Positions 1 through 9,202 are shown, counted from the first letter of the stretch. The stretch: 62,079 nucleotides of DNA from Paenibacillus puerhi (GCF_009846885.1 NZ_WUWM01000036.1:1-62079), one strand, 5' to 3'. Notes: generated by a model from the letters alone, not told the origin. Translations and numbers: made by a program.

Positions 1-113
1 ACATGTTTCGTCACTCCATCTGCAAGGTTTTTGAGCGTTTTGCCACGTTTTCCTTGCAGATATATTCGACGGAAATGCCCGGTAACCCTTGTGAAATATG
101 GATTTATTCGCAT
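1..113 (-). CDS. Possible basic small protein, cut by the window edge
   Basis: An open frame starts at an ATG (113-111) and runs off the left edge without a stop, giving about 37 codons rich in Arg, Lys and Gly (MRINPYFTRVTG then a YLQGKRGKTLKNL stretch). An AGGG lies about ten bases upstream on the minus strand as a weak ribosome site. The same DNA holds a 10-bp inverted repeat (ATCTGCAAGG near 17-27 and CCTTGCAGAT near 52-61), which could instead be a terminator or element end. I do not recognise the family; the coding call is tentative. Confidence 0.3.
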   Translation of the reverse strand, partial: MRINPYFTRVTGHFRRIYLQGKRGKTLKNLADGVTKH

Positions 114-153
114 TCAGCAAGCCCTAATATAGGAAATAATTCCTGCCTAAAAA

Positions 154-182
154 TTGTAATTTGTAAGACTCATTGATATCAT
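154..182 (+). promoter_or_regulatory. Candidate sigma-A promoter of the kinase cassette
   Basis: TTGTAA (154-159) and TATCAT (177-182) are separated by 17 bases, about 33 bases before the first gene of the cassette. Position and spacing fit a housekeeping promoter, but the hexamers are imperfect. Confidence 0.35.
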
Positions 183-215
183 ACTTGTACAAATACTTAG
201 AGGTAGGGGAGAATA

Positions 216-689
216 ATGGAGACAAAAGGGATCGGGATTCGAGTCACTCCTTCAGAAATTTTTTATACCGTAGTGGCGGAAAATGATAAGCAGGAAGGAC
301 ATTATTTTAATGAGATTTTAATTGTACCTAAGGCTTTAGATATACCTCGCCAATTGTCTTTTATAAGAACTACACTGTTTTCTCTAATATGCGAACACAA
401 TATTACAGAAGCTGGCTTACGCACAGCAGAAGGAACAGCTCAGCAAGCTAACGTTTCACGTCTTAATATTGAAGGCGTCATACAGGAGCTATTCTCAAAC
501 AGCACTATTTCTAATTATTTTACAGGAACATTAACTTCAATGGCTTCCAGATTGGGCACAACCAATAAGAAACTAAAAGAATGCTGTGAAGGTACTAATG
601 CTTTCGGCGTGGGCGATTGGAATCAGTTTCATAAGAATCATAGGGAAAGCTATATGGCGGCAATTGCTGCAATTCGTTGTAGAAAATAG
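216..689 (+). CDS. Unrecognised protein, possible RNase H/RuvC-like fold
   Basis: This 157-residue protein heads a three-gene cassette. GGGGAG sits six bases before the ATG. I do not recognise a named family. The predicted order (strand GIGIRVTP, hairpin strand, strand EILIVP, helix, strand ITEAGLRT, helix VSRLNIEGVIQELF, then a C-terminal Ala-rich helix MAAIAAI) resembles the RuvC/RNase H fold. The usual first-strand Asp is replaced (GIRVTPSE), so a classical two-metal nuclease is doubtful. The next gene, a protein kinase, starts ten bases downstream, so they are co-transcribed. A role as regulator or substrate of the kinase is inference. Confidence 0.75.
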   Translation: METKGIGIRVTPSEIFYTVVAENDKQEGHYFNEILIVPKALDIPRQLSFIRTTLFSLICEHNITEAGLRTAEGTAQQANVSRLNIEGVIQELFSNSTISNYFTGTLTSMASRLGTTNKKLKECCEGTNAFGVGDWNQFHKNHRESYMAAIAAIRCRK

Positions 690-698
690 GGGGAACTC

Positions 699-1775
699 AT
701 GTTTATATATAATGGGATTGAAGCGCATTTGTCACTGAATAAGTGGAAGTCTATCGGTGGAGAGGGTCGAAATTCAAAAGTACATATTGCACATGACCCA
801 CAGTTAAACGAAGCATTGGTGTTAAAGGAGATAACAAAGAAATCTCTTGATGATCAAAAGGTCACTGATTATTTCCTTGAGGCACAGATTTTGAATGAGG
901 CTAACCACCCTCATATAATGCCGATCCGTTATGCAGCACAAGATAAGGATAATGTATATATTACGATGCCCTTTTATGAAAAGGGATCGGTAAATACATT
1001 AATGGAACATAAACCTTTGACAGTTAGAGAGATTATTAAATACTCTTTGGATTTCTTGAGTGGGCTATTATTCATACATGTAAAAGGAATGCTTCATCTT
1101 GACCTTAAACCAACAAATGTAATTGTTAATGATAATGATCGAGCTATACTGACTGATTTTGGTTTAGCAAGGTACTTAGATGAAAACGGATTTGCATCCC
1201 AAGAGTGGCAATATACACAACATAGATCACCTGAATCATATAATACAACTGATAAGACCGTTTTTGATGATGTTTATCAAGCTGGTTTAACGTTGTATAG
1301 AATGTGCAACGGTAATGAGGTATTTAAGAATCAGCATAAGATACTTGTGGAAGGCAATAATTTTGAAAGAGAAAAAATAATTGAAGCAATTCAAAAAGGC
1401 CTATTCCCCGATCGTAAGTTTTATCTGCCACATATACCAAAGAAATTACGGGGCATAATTAATAAGGCGATGCATAATGATCCAGATAAACGTTATAAAA
1501 GTGTTCTGGAAATAATAAATGCTTTAAGTAAGATTGACGAGAACCTTGATTGGGAGTACACTCGTAATAATGATGCGAACGAACATTCGTGGATTTTGGA
1601 TAAAGAAAAATCTCAAATAACTATTTCCCTCGGAAAGACCAACGATGAGTGGAAAACTTCTGCCCTTAAATTAACTAAGGCAAGTGGAAGAACCACAAAT
1701 ATTAGCGGGATGAATGCGGTTTTCGGAAATGAGGAAGAAGCATTCAAGTTCTTAGAGGGAAACTTTAATCATTAA
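699..1775 (+). CDS. Serine/threonine protein kinase
   Basis: The 358-residue protein is an eukaryotic-type (Hanks) kinase and should phosphorylate Ser/Thr with ATP. Visible landmarks are a glycine loop GGEGRNSKV (20-28), the VAIK-like Lys43 in LVLKEI, the catalytic loop HLDLKPTNV (133-141, HLD in place of HRD), DFG (153-155) and the activation-segment end HRSPES, so the enzyme looks active. About 70 residues follow the kinase fold (from 290) and form an extra C-terminal domain I cannot name. There is no membrane segment or PASTA repeat, so it is cytoplasmic, unlike PrkC. It is read from GGGGGAA between an RNase H-like gene and a small gene, next to a restriction operon. A defence role is inference. 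Confidence 0.92.
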   Translation: MFIYNGIEAHLSLNKWKSIGGEGRNSKVHIAHDPQLNEALVLKEITKKSLDDQKVTDYFLEAQILNEANHPHIMPIRYAAQDKDNVYITMPFYEKGSVNTLMEHKPLTVREIIKYSLDFLSGLLFIHVKGMLHLDLKPTNVIVNDNDRAILTDFGLARYLDENGFASQEWQYTQHRSPESYNTTDKTVFDDVYQAGLTLYRMCNGNEVFKNQHKILVEGNNFEREKIIEAIQKGLFPDRKFYLPHIPKKLRGIINKAMHNDPDKRYKSVLEIINALSKIDENLDWEYTRNNDANEHSWILDKEKSQITISLGKTNDEWKTSALKLTKASGRTTNISGMNAVFGNEEEAFKFLEGNFNH

Positions 1776-1797
1776 ATTTATCGGGGGAGGCGAGATA

Positions 1798-1998
1798 ATG
1801 TATAAAAAATCGAAGACGTTATCTAGGGAATGGCTTTCAAACCCTTATAGTGACCTCCCCCTGTTAAAGCGACTTGAGAAAAATGGTTCAGTTAATCTAA
1901 TCCAGAACAATAAAGTAACTGATTTTGGAAACGGATATGATATGATTGAACCCATTAATTCCGAGAAACGCTTTAAAGGCAAAGATAAATCTATATAA
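1798..1998 (+). CDS. Small basic protein of the kinase cassette
   Basis: A 66-codon frame begins 22 bases after the kinase stop, preceded by a very strong GGGGGAGGCGAG site six bases before ATG. It is followed after about 20 bases by a perfect terminator, so it is the last gene of the cassette. The product is polar and Lys-rich with no membrane segment and no motif I recognise. It could be a kinase partner or target. The strong ribosome site and placement argue that it is real. Confidence 0.6.
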   Translation: MYKKSKTLSREWLSNPYSDLPLLKRLEKNGSVNLIQNNKVTDFGNGYDMIEPINSEKRFKGKDKSI

Positions 1999-2018
1999 AG
2001 ATGGAATTGGATATTTGG

Positions 2019-2055
2019 AGCCCAAGCTAAAAACCAGCTTGGGCTTAGTTATTTT
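2019..2055 (+). terminator. Terminator of the kinase cassette
   Basis: AGCCCAAGCT (2019-2028) and AGCTTGGGCT (2036-2045) form a perfect 10-bp stem around a seven-base loop, followed by TAGTTATTTT. It separates the three-gene cassette from the restriction operon, so the two are independent transcription units. Confidence 0.85.
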
Positions 2056-2199
2056 ATGAGAACATATGCTTGCTGACATACTGATGTACTTAACAGCATG
2101 TATAATATTGGTAGGTGTATGTCGAATAAAGGGAATTCGAGTAAGGGTGTGGAATAAGTAAAAAGAACTATTTGATGTTTCTTAATCGGAGGGATTCAA

Positions 2200-4566
2200 T
2201 TGAACAAAAAAGACCTCTCAGAACGCGACATATGCTCAAAGTATATTACACCGGCACTAGTTCAATCAGGATGGGATCTGCAGAAGCAGATTCGTGAAGA
2301 AGTAACTTTCACCGATGGACGAATTATTGTTCGTAAGAAAGTAGTTACTCGTGGCGAGAAGAAACGTGCGGACTATATCCTTTATTATAAAGCTAACATC
2401 CCGATTGCAATTATTGAAGCTAAGGATAATAAGCACTCCATTGGTGCGGGGATGCAACAAGCAGTGAACTATGGTGATATTCTGGACATCCCTTTTGTTT
2501 ATGCTTCAAATGGAGATGGATTTCTCGAGCATGACAGGACAGCTACCTCAGGAAAAGTTGAGCGGGAGCTTTCGTTGACTCAGTTCCCATCTCCTGAAGA
2601 TCTTTGGCAACGATATAAGATAGCCAAAGGAATTGGCACTCAGACTGAGGAAACGATTGTAGAGGATTACTATTTTACTCAGGATTCAAAGAGTCCACGT
2701 TATTATCAAAGGATCGCTATTAATAGAACAGTTGAAGCCATTGCTAAGGGACAAGATAGAATCCTTCTTGTCATGGCTACTGGAACGGGTAAAACTTATA
2801 CTGCTTTTCAAATTATATATCGTTTATGGAAGTCCAAGTCGAAAAAGCGCATCTTATTTCTTGCTGATCGAAACATACTCGTTGATCAGACGATGACTAA
2901 CGATTTTGCTCCGTTTGGCGATAAAATGACGAAGATTAAGAGTCGTAAGATCGATAAGGCTCACGAAATTTATCTAGCGCTTTATCAAGGAATATCTGGC
3001 TCAGAGGATTTTCAAAATGCATACAAAGAGTTCTCCAGAGACTTTTTTGATCTCATCATCATAGATGAGTGTCATCGAGGCAGCGCAAAAGAGGACTCTG
3101 CTTGGCGTGAAATTTTAGATTATTTCACTTCCGCTACACATGTAGGGTTAACTGCAACACCGAAGGAAACTAAGGAAGTTTCAAATTTGAGTTACTTTGG
3201 TGAGCCGCTTTATACTTACTCGTTAAAGCAAGGTATTGAAGATGGCTTCTTAGCTCCTTATAAAGTTATTCGAGTATTGCTCGATAAGGACGTCGAAGGC
3301 TTTCGACCTACCAAAGGGCAGCGAGATAAATATGGTTATGAGATCGAAGATCGCGAGTACAACATAAAGGATTATGATAAAAACTTGATCTTGGAGAAAC
3401 GTACACAGACGGTTGCGAAAATGGTTTCAGACTACCTTAAAGCAAACCAGTCTCGAATGGCAAAGACGATCTTCTTCTGCGTGGATATTGATCATGCTGA
3501 ACGTATGCGTCAGGCACTTGTCAATGAGAATGCTGACTTGGTCGCCAAGAATTCCAAGTATGTGATGCGTATAACAGGCGACAACGAAGAAGGCAAAGCC
3601 GAGTTGGATAATTTCATTGATCCTAACGAGTCTTACCCTGTTCTCGTTACTACAAGTAAGCTGATGACTACTGGTGTTGATGCGAAAACATGTCAGTATA
3701 TCGTTTTGGATTCCAACATTAATAGCATGATTGAGTTCAAGCAGATTATTGGTCGCGGCACAAGAATTCGGGAAGACTTCGGAAAGCTGTACTTTACGAT
3801 CATTGATTTTCGTAATGTGACTAAGCTCTTTGCCGATCCTGATTTCGACGGAGATCCAGTTGTTATCATTGATCAACCAGATGGCGACATTCCCCCAGAA
3901 GATACTGAAACTGGTGATGGGAATGAACCGACAGGTGATGATGGTATTGGTGGCGGTTCATATGATGATCCTCCAACTGATGGAGGGGATATTATTAACG
4001 ATCCGCCTGCCAAATATTACGTTCATAATGTCGAAGTGAAAGTATTGAATCATCGTGTGTATTACTACGATAAAGATGGTAAACTTATCACCGAGTCGTT
4101 AATCGACTACACGAAGAAAAACGTAAAGAACGAATTCAAATCTCTTGATGATTTCCTTCAAAAGTGGAATACCGCTGACAAAAAGGAAGCAGTTTTACAA
4201 GAACTAGAGGCACAGGGCATATTGCTTGATGAACTAAAAGATGAAGTCGGTCAAGATCTCGATCCCTTCGATCTCATTTGTCATGTAGCCTTTGATCAGC
4301 CCCCTCTCACGCGCCGCGAGAGAGCAGATAATGTAAAGAAGCGTAATTATTTCGCAAAGTACAGTGATCAAGCGAGAATTGTTTTAGAAGCTCTGTTGGA
4401 GAAATACGCTGACGCAGGGATCGAAAATTTGGAGAGTATTGAAGTATTAAAGATTCCTGAGTTTCAGAGCTTCGGTTCTCCAATCGAAATCGTAAAACGA
4501 TTCGGTGGGAAACAGGGTTATATGACAGCCATAAGGGAATTGGGCAAAGTAATTTATTCAGCATAG
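2200..4566 (+). CDS. hsdR: Type I restriction enzyme, R subunit (HsdR)
   Basis: The 788-residue protein is the translocase/nuclease subunit of a type I restriction complex (R2M2S): it cuts DNA after ATP-driven translocation when the recognition site is unmethylated. The N-terminal nuclease has the PD-ExK set Asp58, Glu73 and Lys75 (IIEAKD). The SF2 motor has Walker A ATGTGKT (from 193), DECH (289-292) and GLTATP. An acidic Gly/Pro-rich linker near 565-605 joins a C-terminal domain like the EcoEI R subunit. The start is a TTG at 2200 with GGAGGG six bases upstream. hsdM follows after 24 bases. The reading frame is intact and no key residue is missing. Confidence 0.96.
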   Translation: MNKKDLSERDICSKYITPALVQSGWDLQKQIREEVTFTDGRIIVRKKVVTRGEKKRADYILYYKANIPIAIIEAKDNKHSIGAGMQQAVNYGDILDIPFVYASNGDGFLEHDRTATSGKVERELSLTQFPSPEDLWQRYKIAKGIGTQTEETIVEDYYFTQDSKSPRYYQRIAINRTVEAIAKGQDRILLVMATGTGKTYTAFQIIYRLWKSKSKKRILFLADRNILVDQTMTNDFAPFGDKMTKIKSRKIDKAHEIYLALYQGISGSEDFQNAYKEFSRDFFDLIIIDECHRGSAKEDSAWREILDYFTSATHVGLTATPKETKEVSNLSYFGEPLYTYSLKQGIEDGFLAPYKVIRVLLDKDVEGFRPTKGQRDKYGYEIEDREYNIKDYDKNLILEKRTQTVAKMVSDYLKANQSRMAKTIFFCVDIDHAERMRQALVNENADLVAKNSKYVMRITGDNEEGKAELDNFIDPNESYPVLVTTSKLMTTGVDAKTCQYIVLDSNINSMIEFKQIIGRGTRIREDFGKLYFTIIDFRNVTKLFADPDFDGDPVVIIDQPDGDIPPEDTETGDGNEPTGDDGIGGGSYDDPPTDGGDIINDPPAKYYVHNVEVKVLNHRVYYYDKDGKLITESLIDYTKKNVKNEFKSLDDFLQKWNTADKKEAVLQELEAQGILLDELKDEVGQDLDPFDLICHVAFDQPPLTRRERADNVKKRNYFAKYSDQARIVLEALLEKYADAGIENLESIEVLKIPEFQSFGSPIEIVKRFGGKQGYMTAIRELGKVIYSA

Positions 4567-4590
4567 ATACGATTTAGGAGGAACATGTAG

Positions 4591-6024
4591 ATGTCAGTTT
4601 CTGCAATTATTAAATCTGTTCAAGATACTATGCGTAAAGATGCGGGTGTCGATGGGGACGCGCAACGTATATCCCAATTAGTTTGGATGGTGTTCTTAAA
4701 AGTATTTGACGCGAAGGAAGAAGAATGGGAATTGATGCGTGATGAGTATCGCGCTATTGTTCCCGAAGGATTACGTTGGCGCGATTGGGCAGCCAACGAT
4801 GAAGGCATGACTGGCGATGAACTACTGGACTTCGTCAACAACAAACTGTTCAAAGAATTGAAAGAGATGGAATTAGACGAATATAGCGATCCCAAAGCTT
4901 TTATCGTTAAAGCTGTATTTGAGGATTCCTATAATTACATGAAATCCGGCACCTTGATGCGCCAAGTCATAAATAAGCTTAATGAGATTGATTTTACTAC
5001 ACAACAAGATCGTCATATGTTTAATGATATCTACGAAAATATATTAAGGGACTTGCAGAATGCGGGTAATGCTGGAGAGTATTATACCCCTCGTCCTGTA
5101 ACACAGTTTGTTGTTGACATGGTTAATCCTCAGTTGGGTGAGAAGGTATTAGACTTTGCCTGTGGAACAGGCGGTTATCTGACTAGTACAATTGAACATT
5201 TTAAGAAAACCGGGCAAATCAGAAGCGTAGAGGATAATCAGATATTGCAGGATACAATTATGGGAATTGAGAAAAAACCGATGCCCCATATGCTGGCGGT
5301 AACAAATCTGATTCTGCACGACATTGATACTCCAAAGATAAAACATGACAATTCTCTTACTAAAAATGTTAGAGATTATCGTCCTATAGATCAAGTAGAT
5401 GTAATTGTAACAAATCCACCTTTTGGTGGGATTGAAGAAGATGGGATTGACATCAATTTTCCTGAAAAGTTCCGCACTAAAGAAACTGCTGATTTGTTTA
5501 TGGTACTTCTGATGTTTTTACTCAAAGATGGCGGTCGGGCTGGAATCGTTTTGCCGGATGGTTTCTTATTCGGAGAAGGCGTTAAAACATCAGTTAAGGA
5601 GAAATTGCTAGAAGAGTTTAACCTTCATACAATAGTCCGATTACCCAAAGGAGTGTTTGCTCCATATACAGACATAAATACTAACTTGTTGTTTTTTGAA
5701 AAGGGTAAACCCACAGACCAAGTGTGGTACTTTGAACATCCGCTTCCTATCGGATATAAGAATTACACAAAAACTAAGCCCATTCGATTGGAAGAGTTTG
5801 AAATCGAGAAAGAATGGTGGTTCGAACGCGTAGAAAATGAATATGCTTGGAAAGTAAGCATTGAAGAAATAAAAAAACGTAATTATAACTTGGATATAAA
5901 AAAACCTAATTCACAAAATGAAATGGCTCATAAGAGCACTCAGGAATTGTTAGAAGATCTAAAACTATCATTAGAGCGATCACAAGATATACTGCGTCAG
6001 ATTCAAGGAGATTTATTATCATGA
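4591..6024 (+). CDS. hsdM: Type I DNA methyltransferase, M subunit (HsdM)
   Basis: The 477-residue protein is the N6-adenine methyltransferase subunit; with HsdS it protects host DNA using S-adenosylmethionine. An N-terminal helical HsdM domain (about 1-130) is followed by the Rossmann methylase with the cofactor motif DFACGTGGY (about 188) and the catalytic NPPFGG (about 275). The C-terminal helix, rich in Leu, Lys and Glu, is the usual partner of the HsdS spacers. AGGAGG lies nine bases before the ATG. Its 3' end overlaps hsdS by four bases (ATGA), typical of balanced M2S assembly. Confidence 0.97.
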   Translation: MSVSAIIKSVQDTMRKDAGVDGDAQRISQLVWMVFLKVFDAKEEEWELMRDEYRAIVPEGLRWRDWAANDEGMTGDELLDFVNNKLFKELKEMELDEYSDPKAFIVKAVFEDSYNYMKSGTLMRQVINKLNEIDFTTQQDRHMFNDIYENILRDLQNAGNAGEYYTPRPVTQFVVDMVNPQLGEKVLDFACGTGGYLTSTIEHFKKTGQIRSVEDNQILQDTIMGIEKKPMPHMLAVTNLILHDIDTPKIKHDNSLTKNVRDYRPIDQVDVIVTNPPFGGIEEDGIDINFPEKFRTKETADLFMVLLMFLLKDGGRAGIVLPDGFLFGEGVKTSVKEKLLEEFNLHTIVRLPKGVFAPYTDINTNLLFFEKGKPTDQVWYFEHPLPIGYKNYTKTKPIRLEEFEIEKEWWFERVENEYAWKVSIEEIKKRNYNLDIKKPNSQNEMAHKSTQELLEDLKLSLERSQDILRQIQGDLLS

Positions 6025-7502
6025 ATATCGTAAGAATTGGCGATCTATTAACAAGACGTAAAGACGCAGTTGTTATTGAAGATGATGCTTATTATAGAAG
6101 AGTTACTATTAAAACAAAAAATCAAGGAATTTTATTAAGAGATATTGAGATAGGATCAAATATCGGAACTAAGAATCAGTTTATCCTAAAAAAGGGACAA
6201 TTCTTGTTGTCTAAGATTGACGCTAGATACGGTGCGTTTGGTGTAGTACCAGATGAACTTGAAAACGCAATTATTACTGGAAATTTTTGGTCGTTCGATG
6301 TTGACACTACTCGATTAAACATTGAATGGTTTCATCTGTATACTTCTTCATCTCATTTTATTGAGATTTGTAACCAGTCAAGTTCGGGAACTACTAACAG
6401 ACGATATCTTGATGAAGAAAAGTTTTTAAATTATGAAATCATTTTGCCGAATATCCTCGAGCAGAATAAAATGATCGAGTGGTATAAACTAACAAAAGGT
6501 AAATTTGTTGAGCTAGATGAAGAGGTTGAAACACAGTCCATTCTAGTTGGTAAATTACGGCAGTCTATTCTTCAAGAAGCTTTTCAAGGTGAACTTGTTC
6601 CACAAGACCAGATTGATGAACCTGCAAGGGTGTTGTTAGAAAAGATTAAGGCTGAGAAAGAGCAGTTGATTAAAGAAAAGAAAATTAAGAAAGAGAAGCC
6701 ATTGCCCGAAATTACAGATCTAGAAATTCCTTATGAGTTACCACAAGGATGGAAATGGGTAAGGTTTGGGGAGATTTGTAAAAGTGTTGACTACGGAACT
6801 TCTACGAAAGCTTCATCTGAAAATATTGGGGTACCTGTCCTTAGGATGAATAACGTCATAAACGGAAAGATAGATTTTACAGACTTGAAATATGTGGAAG
6901 AAGGGATCAGCGACTTGCCAAGGTTATATTTAGAAGCGGGGGATCTGTTATTCAACCGAACTAATAGTTATGATTTAGTGGGTAAAACCGGAATATTTAC
7001 AGACCCTTCCATGAAGTATACCTTTGCTTCATATTTGATCCGTTGTTCTATTTTCTTGAACTTTTTGAATGTCAAGTATGTTAATTATTACATGAATTCA
7101 ACGATATTTAGAAAAACTCAGTTAGAACCACAAATAACACAACAAAACGGTCAAGCAAATTTTAATGGATCGAAACTAAAAGAGACTTTAGTTCCAATTC
7201 CACCCCTAAGAGAGCAAGTGCGAATTGTTCAAAAGGTTGACCAATTTATGGTGCTGTGCGATGAACTAAAGAAAACATTGCTACAGTCTAAGCGCAACAG
7301 TGAGGTGCTGTTACAATCAGTAATTCAGGATGCTTTTAACCAAATTAAAAAGGTTGATAATGTGGTCGAATTTACTTCAGCAAAGTCAAATGATTTTGAG
7401 GATTGGGAGATAGCTGCTCGTTCAGACGGTGAGATTGATTCTGAAACAAAGGTTAAGATTAAGAATAGAGTGACCGAATTACTCGGCAAATCGCAGCAAT
7501 GA
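6021..7502 (+). CDS. hsdS: Type I restriction specificity subunit (HsdS)
   Basis: The 493-residue protein sets the DNA target of the complex. It has two target-recognition domains (about 1-165 and 240-400), each followed by a conserved spacer helix. The first spacer is the standard LRQSILQEAFQGELVPQ block followed by a Lys/Glu coiled coil (about 183-235); the second follows PIPPLREQVRIV. A C-terminal extension (about 445-493) goes beyond the usual second spacer. It overlaps hsdM by ATGA, and its own stop overlaps the ImmA/IrrE gene by ATGA. The recognition sequence cannot be deduced from the protein alone. Confidence 0.95.
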   Translation: MNIVRIGDLLTRRKDAVVIEDDAYYRRVTIKTKNQGILLRDIEIGSNIGTKNQFILKKGQFLLSKIDARYGAFGVVPDELENAIITGNFWSFDVDTTRLNIEWFHLYTSSSHFIEICNQSSSGTTNRRYLDEEKFLNYEIILPNILEQNKMIEWYKLTKGKFVELDEEVETQSILVGKLRQSILQEAFQGELVPQDQIDEPARVLLEKIKAEKEQLIKEKKIKKEKPLPEITDLEIPYELPQGWKWVRFGEICKSVDYGTSTKASSENIGVPVLRMNNVINGKIDFTDLKYVEEGISDLPRLYLEAGDLLFNRTNSYDLVGKTGIFTDPSMKYTFASYLIRCSIFLNFLNVKYVNYYMNSTIFRKTQLEPQITQQNGQANFNGSKLKETLVPIPPLREQVRIVQKVDQFMVLCDELKKTLLQSKRNSEVLLQSVIQDAFNQIKKVDNVVEFTSAKSNDFEDWEIAARSDGEIDSETKVKIKNRVTELLGKSQQ

Positions 7503-8269
7503 TATCAGCTGAAAAAGCAAGACAGTTGCTTTGTGATTTCAATATTATAGCAACACCTGCTTTGAGTTTGGATAAAATATTTGAACATTATAATATCATT
7601 TATGATGAAATGGATTATGGTAATAAAAACTACATGGGGAGCTTAATTCGTGCCGAGGGAAGACAAATTATTCTCGTTAATACGGATATAAAGAATGTGG
7701 GGAGAATTAATTTCACAAAAGCACACGAACTCGGACATTTTAGTTTGAATCACAAAGGAGAGCAGTTTGAGTGTTCTCGAACTGATTTGATGGATAATAC
7801 TAGAAAGCCACTTGAAATAGAGGCAAACCAATTTGCTAAAGAATTCCTTCTTCCTGAACAAATGGTCAAACCCATCTCTATTTCAGCATCATTCGATTTT
7901 GATACAATCAAAGCAATCAGTAATGAATATATGGTTTCCAAGCTTGTAGCTGTGTTTCGAATGCTCGATTTTCATTCGGGGAATTATGCTGTAATTGGTT
8001 CTAAAGATGGTTTAGTTGCACATCTTGGAATTTCAAAGAGTCTTATTGGAAAAATTAATTTCTTAAAATCAGGTGACTCTATTCGTAACAATTCGTTTGC
8101 TAAAGAATGTATGGTTTCAGACTTTCGAATGACTGGTTATGAATCTATTGATCCAAAAACTTGGGTTACAAGAAATAAGTCAGGCTCTGCGATTTCATTG
8201 AAAGAATATTCAAGAGCAGATAAGTCGTCGGGAAGTGCCTTGACTCTTCTCAAAGTGAGTTTCTTGTGA
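7499..8269 (+). CDS. ImmA/IrrE-type metallopeptidase coupled to hsdS
   Basis: The 256-residue protein carries a zinc-peptidase HELGH motif in AHELGHFSLNH and the downstream EIEANQFAKEFLLP segment typical of ImmA/IrrE (peptidase M78). In ICEBs1 and Deinococcus such enzymes cleave Xre-like repressors. Here the N-terminal protease domain is followed by about 100 residues without a motif I recognise. The start overlaps the hsdS stop (ATGA), so it is translated with the restriction complex. The only intact Xre repressor nearby is at 9254-9622, but it is not adjacent and a link is inference. A role in restriction alleviation or in sensing loss of modification is conceivable but unproven. Confidence 0.9.
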   Translation: MISAEKARQLLCDFNIIATPALSLDKIFEHYNIIYDEMDYGNKNYMGSLIRAEGRQIILVNTDIKNVGRINFTKAHELGHFSLNHKGEQFECSRTDLMDNTRKPLEIEANQFAKEFLLPEQMVKPISISASFDFDTIKAISNEYMVSKLVAVFRMLDFHSGNYAVIGSKDGLVAHLGISKSLIGKINFLKSGDSIRNNSFAKECMVSDFRMTGYESIDPKTWVTRNKSGSAISLKEYSRADKSSGSALTLLKVSFL

Positions 8270-8556
8270 TTCCATTTTATCAATGAGTGGTTATAGTGCC
8301 AACAGTCAAAGGATTTATGTTTTCTGCATTCCGGGTTGGCACTGAACTATCCATTGCCGTAAAGTTGCCGCAATAATTCGTGAGATAGTATGGTAAATAA
8401 AATTAATAGAATAAACAACATATACAAAATCCTTGAGCTCTCGTGAAATAAAGAGATTATAACAGAGCCCCAAAAATGAGGTAGCTTTCCGCATACGGTG
8501 CATGTGGAGTGTACAGTGTTGCTAAAATGGCGGGGCAGGAATAATCTTATGCCTCC
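8270..8556. other. Gene-free AT-rich stretch after the restriction operon
   Basis: Nothing convincing is coded on either strand. There is no clear terminator with a T-run. The segment probably belongs to the decayed recombinase locus that follows. Confidence 0.4.
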
Positions 8557-8922
8557 ATCTCGATACTTGGACTCAAGAATAAAAATGATAGGATGGCTTA
8601 CCAATGTGGAAGATGCGGTAAGTATGGGAAAGAGTTTTGTTCCCATCACTTCATCAAGGCGGATTAATTGCTATCTAATGTGTTAATAGTTCTTAAGGAA
8701 CTAACCGAAAAGGGTATCGATAAATCCAAATTGATCGAAGCTGCTAAAAAGAAGCAAGGAAACACGCGGCAACTCAGCGTGTTGAAGAAAGAACTCGTAT
8801 ATCTAGAAAAGTTTAAAACTCGAAAAGAAGCTACGGAACAAATTTTCGAGTATATTGCTTGCTTCTATAATGGGAAAAAGGATCCATTCCTCCATCGACT
8901 TTGGAAATTTGCAAAAGCTTAG
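8557..8922 (+). pseudogene. Remnant of a large serine recombinase
   Basis: One frame reads through a zinc-ribbon-like segment (MAYQCGRCGKYGKEFC, then SHHFIKAD), an in-frame TAA at 8665-8667, and then a coiled-coil tail (LKELTEKG, KKELVYLEKFKTRKEA). This is the layout of the C-terminal half of large serine recombinases: a YxC...C...H ribbon followed by a Leu/Glu/Lys coiled coil. The catalytic N-terminus is absent. It marks an old mobile element at the edge of the restriction island. Family assignment rests on the ribbon plus the coiled coil. Confidence 0.5.
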
Positions 8923-9202
8923 GAGGAAACCATGTATAGGAGGGACTAAAATTTCAGTAACTTCTATTCTTGATTTTTTGAGGTCGGAGAAGCGGGTTTC
9001 AGAAATCGCTACCGTTTTGAATCAATATTCAGCGAAAATTCATGGTTCGTAGAATTATGTGCTTGATATTTTACAGTTGCAAATAGACGAACCTAACCTT
9101 ACCGGACTGGATCTTGATGATATTGTAGAAACTCAGACTGGGGGGATCTACGTAATCCTTTCAGGGAAGAGCAGGTGGATCAAACAAGAAGTAAGTACAT
9201 AA
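8921..9202 (+). pseudogene. Remnant resembling a DUF433 antitoxin-like gene
   Basis: A frame beginning near 8921 reads KPCIGGTKISVTSILDF followed by a SEIATVL helix, close to the DUF433 pattern (GxxxIxGTRIxVxxIL). It is interrupted by TAG at 9050-9052 and continues in the same frame as YVLDILQLQID to a TAA at 9200. There is no clean start, as the preceding codons belong to the recombinase remnant. It is probably a dead fragment of a two-gene toxin-antitoxin-type pair. Confidence 0.4.

Noticed and set aside
8470..8540. Possible group II intron 3' end near the GCATACGGTGCATG palindrome
   Set aside because: No domain V hairpin or reverse transcriptase could be found, so the short palindrome alone is not enough.
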